Position numbers and translations under genes: made by a program
Shown: positions 26,501-35,724 of the stretch, one piece after another
How positions within the stretch are numbered: the first letter of the stretch is position 1
How the letters are laid out: each line of letters opens with the position of its first letter
The notes under the pieces: model-generated
Told to the model about the DNA's origin: nothing
What the model saw: only the letters and a program-made list of their open reading frames with translations
The model's database searches: none
Source of the DNA: an uncultured Bacteroidia bacterium
Lineage (GTDB): Bacteria > Bacteroidota > Bacteroidia > JANWVE01
Reading direction: 5' to 3'
NCBI GenBank assembly: GCA_938028625.1
Contig: CALIZB010000020.1
Location: 1-45,314, forward strand
DNA: 45,314 bases

Positions 26501-28650
26501 AGTTGTATATTAAAGCCACCATTACCTGTACCTTTTATACGAGTAATAGGTAAATAATCTCCATACTGACTATTGAGTATCATACCATTTTCTTCGGAGT
26601 CATTTAAGTGAGGCATTGCTACCACAACTTTGGCATTATCACTTTGTTTAAACTTCTCAGCTACCGCATAAGCATTATAAGCATAAGCTACAACCATAAA
26701 GTAATAATGTTTGTTATTAACTAGTCTGTTATCACTGATAGCAAACTGGTCTGTGGTAACTTTAAAGGTTTTGAAAGTACCTTTGTCGCTTACATCAGGG
26801 ACATTAGCAACCATTAAAGTATTTACATTGCCGAGAATAGGGTCAACTGTGGTGTTAATAATAGAAGTGATACCATTTTTTACATCACACTGACCAATTA
26901 AACGAGATTTATTAGGGTCTCTTAAATCAGAAATACTTACTGTAGCATCTTTCAGCTGATAAATTAGATAACCTTCAAAGTTATAGGTAGTGTCAGGAGC
27001 ATTAGCAATAACAAGTTCAGGGTCTTTTTGTTCATATTTTTCTTGATAGTTATTAGAGGTAATAGGGTTATCCCAATTTAAGATGATAGTACGGTCTAAT
27101 TCTACAGCAGTTACTACGGGAGCATCAGGACCTGATATGCGTTTAAAATTATTGTCAAATAGGGCTTGTGCTTTTTTATCTGCTTTAATCAAATTGCAAA
27201 TAGCATCTGTATTACTACCTAATGTTGTACCTTGTGCAAATACAGCACCAATAGTTACATAATTAACCGCACCGGGTTTAAGAGTAAATTTACCTGCGGA
27301 TTGAATAAAACGCCTATCTGCGGGAGTATTACCTGCATTAGCTTCTGTCCAGCCTAAATTACCGCCGCACAAACCACCAGGGAACATATAGTTGGTAGGT
27401 TTTGGAGTATAAGCATTGGGAACAGTAGAAGCAATCCCATCTTTACCGTCATCTACAATTGGATTACCATCTTTCCATTTACCGTCAAGATAACCGTAAA
27501 AATGCTGTGCCGCACTAGGGTTACCATAAGGGCTAAAGTCATTATTATAGTACACAAATTTACTCATAATGATTTTTTCGCCGGGTTCATCTACAGTACC
27601 ATCTTTATCATTATCAATTCCGTCCCCAGCATCGGCAAGAGGTCCTTCAAAGAAGTCTATACCAATGGCAGGTAAAGCCGTACCATAACCGCCTGGACCT
27701 TGGTCATCATTGTCTCCATTATAACAGAACCCTAAACCAAGCAAAGTATCACAGCCTACATAATCATCAGCATAGTTACCTAAGTCAGGGTCTACCCACT
27801 GACCTATATAGGTTTGATTTAGGGTATTAGTAGATCTATTGGTAATTTTGCTTTTGTAGAAAGTAGCGTTATTGAGTTCATCATTTGTAACAAAAGCGAA
27901 AGCCATAGTTTGAATTTCAATACCAATAGGTTCTGCGGAGGTTTCACTATGGATATTTCCTTTGTCATTGTATACCCACCAAATAGCCTGGTCACCGAAT
28001 ATAGCAGGATAATCACCAGAGTTAGGATCATATACACCATTTCCATCTACATCTTCAAAAGGTGCCATGTCATAGTCCGATACAGATTTTTTAGCTGGCC
28101 ACTCAGCGATACTCTTGGGAATAGAATAACTACCTGATGCTAATGCCCCTGTTTGATAAGCAGTAATAAAAGCATCTACCTCTGATTTAAATACAGTATA
28201 GTGTCTGTCGTACTTTAAGCAGGTAGAGACATCTACATCTGCAGTAGCGTCTAATGGACCAGGATAAAAGTCTGTACCTGTCTGACGATAAGTTTGTGCG
28301 GCAAGACGTAGCTGCCCTCCACCGTCATACCCACCAATCCAAATAGCACCGGCAAACAGGGCATGTTTAGGAACAGCACCAGGCGTATTATTTTTAGGCA
28401 CTTCATATCTGGCGGACCCTACTAAATCCCACCACATGTCTCCCCCATTCATGAGGGTTGTACGGACGTTGTTTATATCTAACTGAGCAAAGGAAGTAGG
28501 CGCGGCGCACCCACCAGCAGTACGGTTAGTACGACCTGTTTTTCCTCCCCCAATATTCTCTCTTGCGTTTAAGCTACCACCCGCTAGCAAAAGAGCAACC
28601 AAAATTATCACCGTTGAGCAGTTGATTGAATATATGGATGGTTTTTTCAT
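23569..28650 (-). CDS. giant exported protein with BNR-like repeats and FlgD-like C-terminus
   Basis: A 1693-residue protein with signal peptide. Acidic Asp-rich loops that resemble calcium-binding motifs occur near the N-terminus (DVDGNGVYDPNSGD, GDGIDNDKDGTVDEPGE). Around 1035-1090 are two BNR/YCF48-type repeats (IFLSTTDGGKNW and KVYYTTDDGATWTED). The C-terminus (VKIKIFTLSGHLVRIL then WDLRNRAGVPVASGVYIFHI) is the FlgD Ig-like or type IX sorting-like domain of Bacteroidota surface proteins. Likely secreted by the type IX system and attached at the cell surface. It lies between the receptor and PorV-like genes, 20 bases past the receptor stop region. Substrate or partner is unknown. Confidence 0.8.
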   Translation of the reverse strand: MKKPSIYSINCSTVIILVALLLAGGSLNARENIGGGKTGRTNRTAGGCAAPTSFAQLDINNVRTTLMNGGDMWWDLVGSARYEVPKNNTPGAVPKHALFAGAIWIGGYDGGGQLRLAAQTYRQTGTDFYPGPLDATADVDVSTCLKYDRHYTVFKSEVDAFITAYQTGALASGSYSIPKSIAEWPAKKSVSDYDMAPFEDVDGNGVYDPNSGDYPAIFGDQAIWWVYNDKGNIHSETSAEPIGIEIQTMAFAFVTNDELNNATFYKSKITNRSTNTLNQTYIGQWVDPDLGNYADDYVGCDTLLGLGFCYNGDNDDQGPGGYGTALPAIGIDFFEGPLADAGDGIDNDKDGTVDEPGEKIIMSKFVYYNNDFSPYGNPSAAQHFYGYLDGKWKDGNPIVDDGKDGIASTVPNAYTPKPTNYMFPGGLCGGNLGWTEANAGNTPADRRFIQSAGKFTLKPGAVNYVTIGAVFAQGTTLGSNTDAICNLIKADKKAQALFDNNFKRISGPDAPVVTAVELDRTIILNWDNPITSNNYQEKYEQKDPELVIANAPDTTYNFEGYLIYQLKDATVSISDLRDPNKSRLIGQCDVKNGITSIINTTVDPILGNVNTLMVANVPDVSDKGTFKTFKVTTDQFAISDNRLVNNKHYYFMVVAYAYNAYAVAEKFKQSDNAKVVVAMPHLNDSEENGMILNSQYGDYLPITRIKGTGNGGFNIQLDETTVNEILAQNTVNELTYKKGFGPVQVRVVDPKKVKELDYQLVIPPQLDRWFLIDRNTKDSIYYSGNSGPFNTITLTKDGTTNRVYTFGASGNISRTFAPTTGNMNMQEVKRISSFNINSADAIDVGTNNRDIILGVGDRGNLIYAYDSAATLNSVFRTSKLTTALGEKSDKLTAVAISGDYGGTLQNVLVVGIAKNTAGQTITNLYSMRLHANTIISTRPSWNTLQIGTITGEEYLAAEYLPVATAGDPTAWIGGSASGTPKIKWADNSVFATASPATTWNDATLPSGLSGTIKGIYMKSATNGYAVGTNGIFLSTTDGGKNWTNSASLLPNLGGTTLNAITFNTTTGLLVGDKGKVYYTTDDGATWTEDRSLQNKAVAFQQDLKSCLLVTAGANARGVITGSFNSVFTFDNSLANNQKVVSVPSGQTNNGGEEILQEYGLGIKVVFAGSPGQYKPTDITTLGNGSQKDNCVIEYKDNTRKWLTGVASIDNFYREWIIAVQSSTSTPTYAQYTNLLGLNGMNDAAYSGKDIDHNGEFESILGGTWAPLRLTKGPGVYQPYNSSITTNITDGPFPRPASLTRRDGTTVPIAAAQVTLAQDGGVPTTNNELAITAQYNNNRNWYNGNALPNVDIVITSDVTKWSKCVVVESTTEVDFLPPDLPKTVQRPYLFKQRPSKVISGGQLVTVSDTSDKGFSYFPGYAVDVITGERLNIFFAEASRFGAQNGNDMIWNPTPDDGFHIVNQAPSGIPTMGGKHYIYVCNTKYDSCKTIKRAMDSLIYYLDNGGNATTCSRWLGRAYASAAWVGIPTLIKGRQLLESDVTIKLRTDRRYDAFNPLKAAKDSLNLYYPVYNFSTKGFATVTNDKNTAKNALDLIRIVPNPYLAYSAYEQSQLDTRVRITNLPQKVKIKIFTLSGHLVRILDKDDPTTVIDWDLRNRAGVPVASGVYIFHIDAPGIGEKVLKWFGVMRPTDLDAF

Positions 28651-28676
28651 ATGCATATTTAATTAAAAAGTTTATA

Positions 28677-31600
28677 TTAGAATGAAATTATTACACCAAG
28701 ACGAATTCTACGAGGAAGCCCATAGTTATCAGGATTATTTACACGAATAGAATACAAATCTCTGTATGCCGCCATATTAGTTTGCTGTTGAAGGAATACT
28801 TGTGCCACAGCATGGTTTAAGTACCCATCATCATCAGGCTGTCCTGAATACTGATACACACTTTGGATATTAGCACTGTTAAACAAATTCTGAATTTGCA
28901 GGTACACGTTCAAGTTAATGTTTTTACTACCTTGTCCTTCTTCACCTCCGCCGATTTTAATTTGGAAATCTTTGTCTATACGAATGTTAGCACGGAAGTT
29001 TGCAGGAAGCCTTGCACTGTTAGGATTACCCACTAATGTAGTACGCTGAACTGCACTTCCGTCAACTGTTCTGATAGGGAATAAAATTCTGCTGTAAGGA
29101 GTACCAGAACCTGTGCGAAGTGTTAAGTTAACCCCAAAGTCTTGTAATATCTTACGTAACTTTTCAGGACCATTGTAAAACTCACCTCTGCCATAGCGAT
29201 AATCCGCAGTTACTACAAGAGCGTGTCTTTGGTCAAAGTCTAAGGCTAACGGAGTACGTAAGTTAGGCTGACCACTGCTTACTAAGTTACTAGCAGAGCG
29301 GTCATTAGAACCTGTACCGTCAGCAAACTGTAAAGTATAAATCACATTCAATTGAAGGTTAGAATTTTCACCAGGGCGTTTTTCATATTCAAAGGTAAAC
29401 CCTTTAACTGTACCAAAATCTACGTTTTCGTAAGTAGTGTAGTTAATAGGATATGCGTAGTTACGGCTTACAATGTTAATTTGGTCGCGTAGCTCACGGT
29501 AGTATCCGTTAATGGTAAGTGCCATTTTTTTGTTCAGAGCAGTTTTAAAGCCCAGAGCGTAGTCAATAGTTCTGTCCGCTTTAAGGTTAGGGTTATTGAT
29601 GGATTGGGTTGCATTAGCTACAAGGTACAAATAATCTACGGGAGTAGTAGCTAAAGGAGAGATAATAAGATTAGTAGAAGCAGGGCGCTGTGTTAACACA
29701 TCATAGTGTGCAAAGAATACTGCTTGTTCTGTAATAGGGAAAGAGAAAGCTAAACGAGGCATGATATTAACTTGTGGCTTGTAATCTACAAACGCACCCT
29801 CAGTTAGTTTATCTCCTTTTTTAAGATAAGGATAGGCTTTACCATTTGTACCAAAAATTAAGTTAGGTAGCTTTTCAACGCCATTAGCATCATAGAATTT
29901 AGGATAAACCGCATTAGATTTAGGGTCACTGAAACCTATAATAGCACTGGGGTTAGTAGGGTTATTGATATAAACAGTCCAGTCATCTTTGATATTATCA
30001 GGTACTACCAATGCGGGATTGTTCATAGCACGAACTTCACCTGCTGTATAGTACTCATACAATACAAAGGGGTTTTTAAGTACCTTTTGGTTAGCGTCAA
30101 AACGGTCTACACGAAGACCTATGTTCATAATCAGGTTGTTAATCTCAAATTTATCTTGGATAAAACCTGCAATATAAATAGGACGAAGCGCAGAAATAGG
30201 TCTGTTTACTGTATCTTTGAAAAAGTCAGAGAAGGTAGGTTGTTGGCTTCCTTTATATCTTTTACCTACGTGATTGTAGCCATAATAGGTTATGAAACCG
30301 TTACCATTATTAAGAAGTTCATTAGTAGTAAACAAATCCAAAGAATAAGTGGAAGGGTCTAAACCGTCTGTGTTAATCCAATCCGTGCTATTGATAGGCA
30401 TACCGAGTTTCTGACGAAGTTTTTTATCAAAATCTGTTTGAGCAGAAGCATTATACAGTGGCTTATGATTTACATAACCTGTCCAGATGCCATTACCATC
30501 TCTTACCAACTGTACAGAAGAGGAGTCTGGGGTTTGTAAATGTGCATTTGCTTTCTGACGCATCAAAGACCATAAACCTACGGGATTAACTGCCCAGAAA
30601 GCTTGACTTCTTTGCTCTACTTCAAGACCAGCGGTAATATTATGCCCTCTATACTCACCAGAACCCATAGCTGTAAAACGGAACTGACGGTCATCTACAT
30701 AACGAGCAAGATTATGAACTACACCAGGTGCAGAATACAAGCCATAAATATTTTGTGGACTATCACCATTACGTAATCCCCTTAAAGCGGCTAATTCAGC
30801 AAGAGTATAGATGCTATCCCCTCTATCTTTTTCCAACTGATAAGCGAGTTCTGTATATTTTGTAAGATATGGGTTTTTGTTACCAGGTGTAAATACAGGA
30901 TTAGTAAAAGTATAGCCTACGTTGTCATAGAAAGATGTGAAAGAAAGCGTATCATTGAAAGGATGCTCCCTGAAGAAATAATCTGTATTGTAGCTGTAAA
31001 TAGGTCTGAATGTTTGGTCAAACTTTCCTACATAACCATAATCAAAAAGGTTGTATTTGTGACGTGGGTCAAACTGTCTTTCTTGACTACCTGTATAATC
31101 TAACTGTACCTGATAATACACGTTCTTTAAACGTTTGTCCACATATTTGCCTTGTGCATTTTTGGAAGAGGAGTCTGGTTTAGCATCTGCAAAGCGTTGT
31201 GTAAAACGTACAAATCCACGATAAGTGTTTCTGCTACTGATACGGTGTGCATCACTGGCAAAAAGACTTCTCGTAGATTGCCATAATTGGTCCCAAGTGT
31301 GGTCATAGTTACCCCCTACGGTAATGTTAATAAATTCTGTGGGCTGATAATCTAACTTACCATTTACAGTATAACGTTTAGCTCTATTGTTCGGCTTAAA
31401 TTTTTGTGTGTACATGTCATTTTTAGTTAAAAATTCTGCATTATAGAGTAGCGCAGATTTATTATCATTGTAACGGTAAGGAGTATTTCTAATTTCATTC
31501 AATTTGTCTTCTTTAACTTGCCATATAGGAATACGAGAAGGAAATCTATCTTTTTGATATTCTACCTCACCCGCAAGCATAAAACCCAATACAGTTTTTT

Positions 31601-32471
31601 TCAAGTATTGAGTACTATCACTAGCTAATTTAATAGGGTTGCCATCTTTATCTTTGGCGGTAGCTTTCAAGACAGGACCAATAATTGTAAGCCCCCCTAG
31701 ATTGTAATTATAAGCATCTAAAAATTTAGAAGTAACGCCTTCACCAGTTATACTAAACTTTTGTGCTGCACCACGAGTAGTAATGTTAATTACCCCGCCC
31801 CCTGCATCACCGTACATAGCAGGAACACCTCCGGTAATTATACTCAAACTACCTATGGCTTGTTGCGGTAAGTTCACAGAACCCACTACTTTCATACCAT
31901 CTATAAAGTACACAGCTCCCGTAGAACGCTGTCCTGCAATATTAAGCCCTTTACCATCATCACGTTGAAAAGTACCACCCGCTAGACCTGCGGCGTCAGC
32001 GATATTACGAGTAGGAAGATTTCTTAACTGGTCACCTGAGAAACTTCCGCCTATGTTTGTTTTATCTTTTTCAATAATAGGCGCTTCGGTTTCTACAACA
32101 ACGGTTTTTGTAGTAACTCCGTCATCAGCTTCCATTTCTAAATTCAGGAAGGTAGTCTTGGAAGGTACTATCTGAATTTTATTAGCTTCAATATTTTTGT
32201 AGCCCACAAAAACAGCTTTCAGAGTGTACTCGCCAGGCATTAGAGGTGTAATTTCATAATTTCCTTCAATATCTGTGGTTGTACCCCCTTTTTGAATGCC
32301 CCCTTGTTCTACAACAATACTGACAAAAGGTAATCCCTCTTTGGTTTTAGCATCTTTCAGCACACCTTTGAGTTTGCCTACACCTCCTTGTGCGTACGTA
32401 TACCGTACTGCACCCAGCGGTATAAGCATAGTAATGACCCATAATAATGTGGTTTTTACGTACTTATTCAT
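28677..32471 (-). CDS. TonB-dependent outer-membrane receptor with carboxypeptidase-regulatory-like domain
   Basis: A 1264-residue energised transporter or receptor. Signal peptide ends near AYTYAQG; a CarboxypepD_reg-like domain (KLKGVLKDAKTKEGLPFVSI, GNYEITPLMPGEYTLKAVF) spans about 30-115; the plug follows (LPTRNIADAAGLAGGTF, YFIDGMKV, ITGGVPAMYGDAGGGVINI); the rest is a 22-strand barrel ending in Phe (IRLGVIISF). There is no SusD-like partner, so it is not a Sus polysaccharide pair. It is cotranscribed with the giant exported protein and the PorV-like gene, which suggests a joint surface function. Confidence 0.92.
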   Translation of the reverse strand: MNKYVKTTLLWVITMLIPLGAVRYTYAQGGVGKLKGVLKDAKTKEGLPFVSIVVEQGGIQKGGTTTDIEGNYEITPLMPGEYTLKAVFVGYKNIEANKIQIVPSKTTFLNLEMEADDGVTTKTVVVETEAPIIEKDKTNIGGSFSGDQLRNLPTRNIADAAGLAGGTFQRDDGKGLNIAGQRSTGAVYFIDGMKVVGSVNLPQQAIGSLSIITGGVPAMYGDAGGGVINITTRGAAQKFSITGEGVTSKFLDAYNYNLGGLTIIGPVLKATAKDKDGNPIKLASDSTQYLKKTVLGFMLAGEVEYQKDRFPSRIPIWQVKEDKLNEIRNTPYRYNDNKSALLYNAEFLTKNDMYTQKFKPNNRAKRYTVNGKLDYQPTEFINITVGGNYDHTWDQLWQSTRSLFASDAHRISSRNTYRGFVRFTQRFADAKPDSSSKNAQGKYVDKRLKNVYYQVQLDYTGSQERQFDPRHKYNLFDYGYVGKFDQTFRPIYSYNTDYFFREHPFNDTLSFTSFYDNVGYTFTNPVFTPGNKNPYLTKYTELAYQLEKDRGDSIYTLAELAALRGLRNGDSPQNIYGLYSAPGVVHNLARYVDDRQFRFTAMGSGEYRGHNITAGLEVEQRSQAFWAVNPVGLWSLMRQKANAHLQTPDSSSVQLVRDGNGIWTGYVNHKPLYNASAQTDFDKKLRQKLGMPINSTDWINTDGLDPSTYSLDLFTTNELLNNGNGFITYYGYNHVGKRYKGSQQPTFSDFFKDTVNRPISALRPIYIAGFIQDKFEINNLIMNIGLRVDRFDANQKVLKNPFVLYEYYTAGEVRAMNNPALVVPDNIKDDWTVYINNPTNPSAIIGFSDPKSNAVYPKFYDANGVEKLPNLIFGTNGKAYPYLKKGDKLTEGAFVDYKPQVNIMPRLAFSFPITEQAVFFAHYDVLTQRPASTNLIISPLATTPVDYLYLVANATQSINNPNLKADRTIDYALGFKTALNKKMALTINGYYRELRDQINIVSRNYAYPINYTTYENVDFGTVKGFTFEYEKRPGENSNLQLNVIYTLQFADGTGSNDRSASNLVSSGQPNLRTPLALDFDQRHALVVTADYRYGRGEFYNGPEKLRKILQDFGVNLTLRTGSGTPYSRILFPIRTVDGSAVQRTTLVGNPNSARLPANFRANIRIDKDFQIKIGGGEEGQGSKNINLNVYLQIQNLFNSANIQSVYQYSGQPDDDGYLNHAVAQVFLQQQTNMAAYRDLYSIRVNNPDNYGLPRRIRLGVIISF

Positions 32472-32575
32472 AAAGGTTAATAATGTTTAATTGATTGAGA
32501 GGGCTAAAATACAAAGAGCATGATTATTTACCTAATTTTTATTTATTTTTTTTTAACAAGGTGGTAATACTCGTT

Positions 32576-33508
32576 TCAAATAGTATTGATTTTCAGTATT
32601 TTATACGCAAGAACTTCTGAAAGTTTAACTTTGGAAGTGAATGTCCAGCCTGCAATATGCGGTGTAAGGATAACGTTTGAAAAACGGGCTATTTTTTGTA
32701 AAATTTCCTTTTCGTTTTGTGAATACGTATCAAAATTTTCATTGGGTAATACATCTAATCCTAAGGCACTGATTTTTCCTGTTTCCAAACCTCTGAGTAC
32801 ATCTTCCAGAACCGCTATCTTACCGCGTGCCATGTTTAAGAGTACTATGCTTTTTCTGAATTTTCTCAGCCATTCAAAGTGTATCCAGCCGTGTGTCTCG
32901 GGAGTTAAGGGTGTATGGAACGTAACAATATCTGCTTCTTCATAAAGCTGTTCCAGAGTGGCTTCCTGTGCATATAGATTGGAAAAATGAGACTTGTATT
33001 TGTCATAAGCTAAAATATTCATTTCAAAACCGTGCAAACGTTGCGAAAGTGCATAGCCTATATTACCGTATCCTATAATGCCTATCGTTTTACCTTTGAG
33101 TTCAAAACCTCTGTTTTCTTCACGTTTCCATTCAAAATGCTTTACTTCATTATTTGCTGTACAGATATTCCTCGCTAGACTTAACAAAATCCCAACTGTA
33201 AACTCCGCTACAGCATCTCGGTTGCCCTCGGGGGCGTTGATAATCGCAATGTTACGCTTTTTGCACTCGTTTTCATCTATATTATCTATTCCAGAACCTG
33301 CTTTGGCAATAAATCTCAATCTTTTCGCTTGGTCTAATACTTCTTTGTTTATTGGTGTGTGACTTCGCATTACTATCCCTTCGTAATTCTGTATTTCATT
33401 TAAAATTTGCGTATATGGCATCTTAGGCGCGTACGTGCATATAAAACCATGTTTGCAAAGAACGTTCATCAAAACAGGGTGAAGGTCATCAGTAATTAAA
33501 ACTTTCAT
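32576..33508 (-). CDS. D-2-hydroxyacid dehydrogenase (phosphoglycerate dehydrogenase-like)
   Basis: A 310-residue NAD-dependent dehydrogenase. It shows the cofactor loop GYGNIG (146-151) and the catalytic Arg228 (NMARG), Glu257 (LPNEN) and His284 (TPHIAG). The substrate-binding KAGSGIDNID matches 3-phosphoglycerate dehydrogenases, but the C-terminal regulatory domains are missing, so it is a short form of unknown substrate. -7 element TATTTTTG (33520-33513) lies four bases before ATG. A single-gene unit. Confidence 0.9.
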   Translation of the reverse strand: MKVLITDDLHPVLMNVLCKHGFICTYAPKMPYTQILNEIQNYEGIVMRSHTPINKEVLDQAKRLRFIAKAGSGIDNIDENECKKRNIAIINAPEGNRDAVAEFTVGILLSLARNICTANNEVKHFEWKREENRGFELKGKTIGIIGYGNIGYALSQRLHGFEMNILAYDKYKSHFSNLYAQEATLEQLYEEADIVTFHTPLTPETHGWIHFEWLRKFRKSIVLLNMARGKIAVLEDVLRGLETGKISALGLDVLPNENFDTYSQNEKEILQKIARFSNVILTPHIAGWTFTSKVKLSEVLAYKILKINTI

Positions 33509-33607
33509 TGAGCAAAAATACTAACTCTTCGCCACTTGTTTGATAATACAAAAATACTCAACCTTTATCCTGATTTTGTAACTGACTACTTGAACTGTCA
33601 GAATTTG

Positions 33608-33644
33608 TGCATGAACGGTTAAAAGTCCTGCATGAGCGGTTAAA
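33608..33644. repeat. short direct repeat in the intergenic region
   Basis: TGCATGAACGGTTAAA (33608-33623) recurs as TGCATGAGCGGTTAAA (33629-33644), 15 of 16 matching, 21-base period. Possible protein-binding or slippage repeat. Confidence 0.5.
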
Positions 33645-33744
33645 TAGTTTGCGCAAACTTATAGTGTATAATAAGTATCTCTACTTAATGAAGGAATGAT
33701 AAGAGCTACTTCGGTACGCTTCACTACTCAATGACCATATTGCG

Positions 33745-33877
33745 TGAGGCATACGAAGCAAGTGCGTCAGCACTGTGCGCAACGAAGTGAAGCACCGTAG
33801 CGAAGCGCAGTGCGCAGTACGCCGACCTTGCACGCATGAGCGCAAGCGAAACGCTGTGCAAGGACACGCCCAGATAC
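33745..33877. repeat. GC-rich palindromic intergenic element
   Basis: The 391-base gene-free stretch 33509-33899 holds this block of GC-rich sequence, standing out from the AT-rich surroundings and having no open frame of interest. It contains two hairpins: CACTGTGC (33771-33778) with GCGCAGTG (33805-33812), and CCTTGCAC (33826-33833) with GTGCAAGG (33856-33863). The repeated word GCGAAGCG/GCGCAGTGCGC and the ending GGACACGCCC resemble interspersed palindromic elements in Bacteroidota genomes. A second copy cannot be shown within the window. Confidence 0.6.
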
Positions 33878-33899
33878 CTAAAAACTATAATAACCCTTT

Positions 33900-35129
33900 T
33901 TATGTATTCTTTTGGCTTATTTTGTCATATACTTCCTGATACAAACGTATTCCTTTTTCCAGACTATACACTTCCTGCGCACCTGTACGGATATGCGTAT
34001 TTGGCTTATTGAGCATAGATAAAAGTTTTTCTATACTGTTTTTGTATCCTGTTTGAGAAAATTCCTGTACTAAAACTCCACTGTTTGTTTTCTGAACAAT
34101 ACTATCTACATCACCTATGCCTGTATTACACACAATAGGAATATTCATGCCCATGAGTTCGCCTTGTTTGGTAGGAGATGTGCCTTTTTTGGAATAGGTC
34201 GGTTTGATAAAAAATAAAGATGCATGCATGAGAGAAAGATACAGCGGCACTTGCTCCCGTTTGGCTTCCTGAACAATAATTTTATCTGTTTCTATGTTCA
34301 GGTTTTTTGCTTTTTCATACACAGGTTCAGGACTATCAGGAGTAACGAAGAGAAAAACAGCATTTTTTTCATATTCCAGAAATACTTTGAACCATGCCAG
34401 CATTTCATCAAGCATGTACCATGTTCCCAAAGAACCCAAATACCCGATTACGGTGTGATTAGGCTGTATGTTTAATTTCTGTTGCAGTTGGGTTTTATTC
34501 TGTTCGCTGATGTTTTCTGCATTAAAATGTTCAATATCCGCACAACAGGGTATAACCTGAATAGGGACGCTATGCATACCATTCCAAGATAAAATTTCTT
34601 GTTTTGCATTTTCGGTTAAACTGATAGTATAATCCGCATGGTGTAAAAACTGGCGTTCTTTTTTCTTGAAAAAGCTGTATATCATTTTATAGAGCGGATT
34701 GGATAAGTTCCATAGTCCGCCGTCTACGCGTTCATCTGCCCATAAACCGCGCATGTCAAAGAGAAATTTTACCCCATATTTTTTTTTGAGATGCAGTCCT
34801 ACCAAAGCACTGATATAGCTTCTGCAATGAACTAAATCAAAATGGTACTGTTTGTGCAAAGATACCGCCAAATGTTTCATGGCACGAATATCTTTGAGGG
34901 TAGAAAGTACGGGAGGTTTTTTTGTATAAGGCAAAGAATGCCAAGTAACAGAATACTTGGAAAGCCACTGTTCAATAAAATCTTTGCGCTGCGTATAGCG
35001 TTCGGGTTTATCACAGCTAATAAGGTGAAATGTATGTCCGTGTTGTGTAAGCCCAATTAAATAAGGTATAACTTGGGATTGTCCGAGTGGGTCAGTCATG
35101 CCGTCATAAGAGAGATAGAGTACTTTCAT
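33900..35129 (-). CDS. glycosyltransferase family 4 protein
   Basis: A 409-residue GT-B enzyme that probably adds a sugar to a cell-surface glycan or lipid. The N-terminus MKVLYLSYDGMTDPLGQSQV, HCRSYISALVG, DMRGLWADERVDGG and the nucleotide-sugar-binding segment GTSPTKQGELMGMNIPIVCN are typical of family 4 transferases of this subgroup. The donor and acceptor are unknown: no polysaccharide cluster is around. A strong terminator lies just upstream (35134-35169), so it is transcribed separately from the DUF4783 gene. Confidence 0.87.
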   Translation of the reverse strand: MKVLYLSYDGMTDPLGQSQVIPYLIGLTQHGHTFHLISCDKPERYTQRKDFIEQWLSKYSVTWHSLPYTKKPPVLSTLKDIRAMKHLAVSLHKQYHFDLVHCRSYISALVGLHLKKKYGVKFLFDMRGLWADERVDGGLWNLSNPLYKMIYSFFKKKERQFLHHADYTISLTENAKQEILSWNGMHSVPIQVIPCCADIEHFNAENISEQNKTQLQQKLNIQPNHTVIGYLGSLGTWYMLDEMLAWFKVFLEYEKNAVFLFVTPDSPEPVYEKAKNLNIETDKIIVQEAKREQVPLYLSLMHASLFFIKPTYSKKGTSPTKQGELMGMNIPIVCNTGIGDVDSIVQKTNSGVLVQEFSQTGYKNSIEKLLSMLNKPNTHIRTGAQEVYSLEKGIRLYQEVYDKISQKNT

Positions 35130-35133
35130 AGCA

Positions 35134-35169
35134 ATAAAAAAATCCTTTACCGTGCAAAATAAAGGATTT
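35134..35169 (-). terminator. Rho-independent terminator of the DUF4783 gene
   Basis: Stem AAATCCTTTA (35140-35149) with TAAAGGATTT (35160-35169), then a T-run on the minus strand. It sits between the DUF4783 stop and the glycosyltransferase start. Confidence 0.85.
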
Positions 35170-35206
35170 TGAGTGTATGTTAAGCGTTTTTGATTTACAA
35201 AAGCAC

Positions 35207-35605
35207 TTATGAATTATTTTCAAAGCGGAGTTCCTGCAAATAGTACCTGCCCGTATCTTGTTTAAGGAGTACATATAAACGCAAGTTTGTATTACTTGTG
35301 GTAGTGTAAGTCCCTATGGAGTACACCATGTTGTTGGACATACCTTTGTGCATTAGCTTTGCCATTTTGGGAGGATTTTTCTGAAAAAAAGACTTTAACA
35401 CGAATTCTGCCTGCGTGTTGGTATATGTACCTTCTTCTTCACGAATAGTAATATCTGCACTGCCTTTTATCATTTGGGAAATAGCCGAAGCGTCACCATT
35501 TTGTACGGCAATTTCTACCTGTCTGAATACATCATCTTGGGCATAAGACGCACTTATTCCTGAAAATATACACAACCAAAGCCAGAATATATACAATCTT
35601 TTCAT
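35207..35605 (-). CDS. DUF4783-family exported protein
   Basis: A 132-residue protein with signal peptide (MKRLYIFWLWLCIFSGISAS, cleavage YAQ-DD) and a small NTF2-like fold: FRQVEIAVQNGDASAISQMI, TQAEFVLKSFFQKNPP, FLQELRF-type end (YYLQELRFENNS). This pattern matches DUF4783 proteins of Bacteroidota; the role is unknown. Single-gene unit followed by its own terminator. Confidence 0.72.
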   Translation of the reverse strand: MKRLYIFWLWLCIFSGISASYAQDDVFRQVEIAVQNGDASAISQMIKGSADITIREEEGTYTNTQAEFVLKSFFQKNPPKMAKLMHKGMSNNMVYSIGTYTTTSNTNLRLYVLLKQDTGRYYLQELRFENNS

Positions 35606-35724
35606 GATGTAGACATATACAAGCGAAAATTATGCCATATTATGCAAACATTCAAATAAACATTATTTATTATTCCACATAAAACAATAGCATTCTAAAA
35701 ACTTTATAGGATTAGTTTGTTTTT

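Noticed and set aside
28677-32471. SusC-type polysaccharide receptor
   Set aside because: No SusD-like lipoprotein accompanies it; the neighbour is a giant FlgD-tailed protein.
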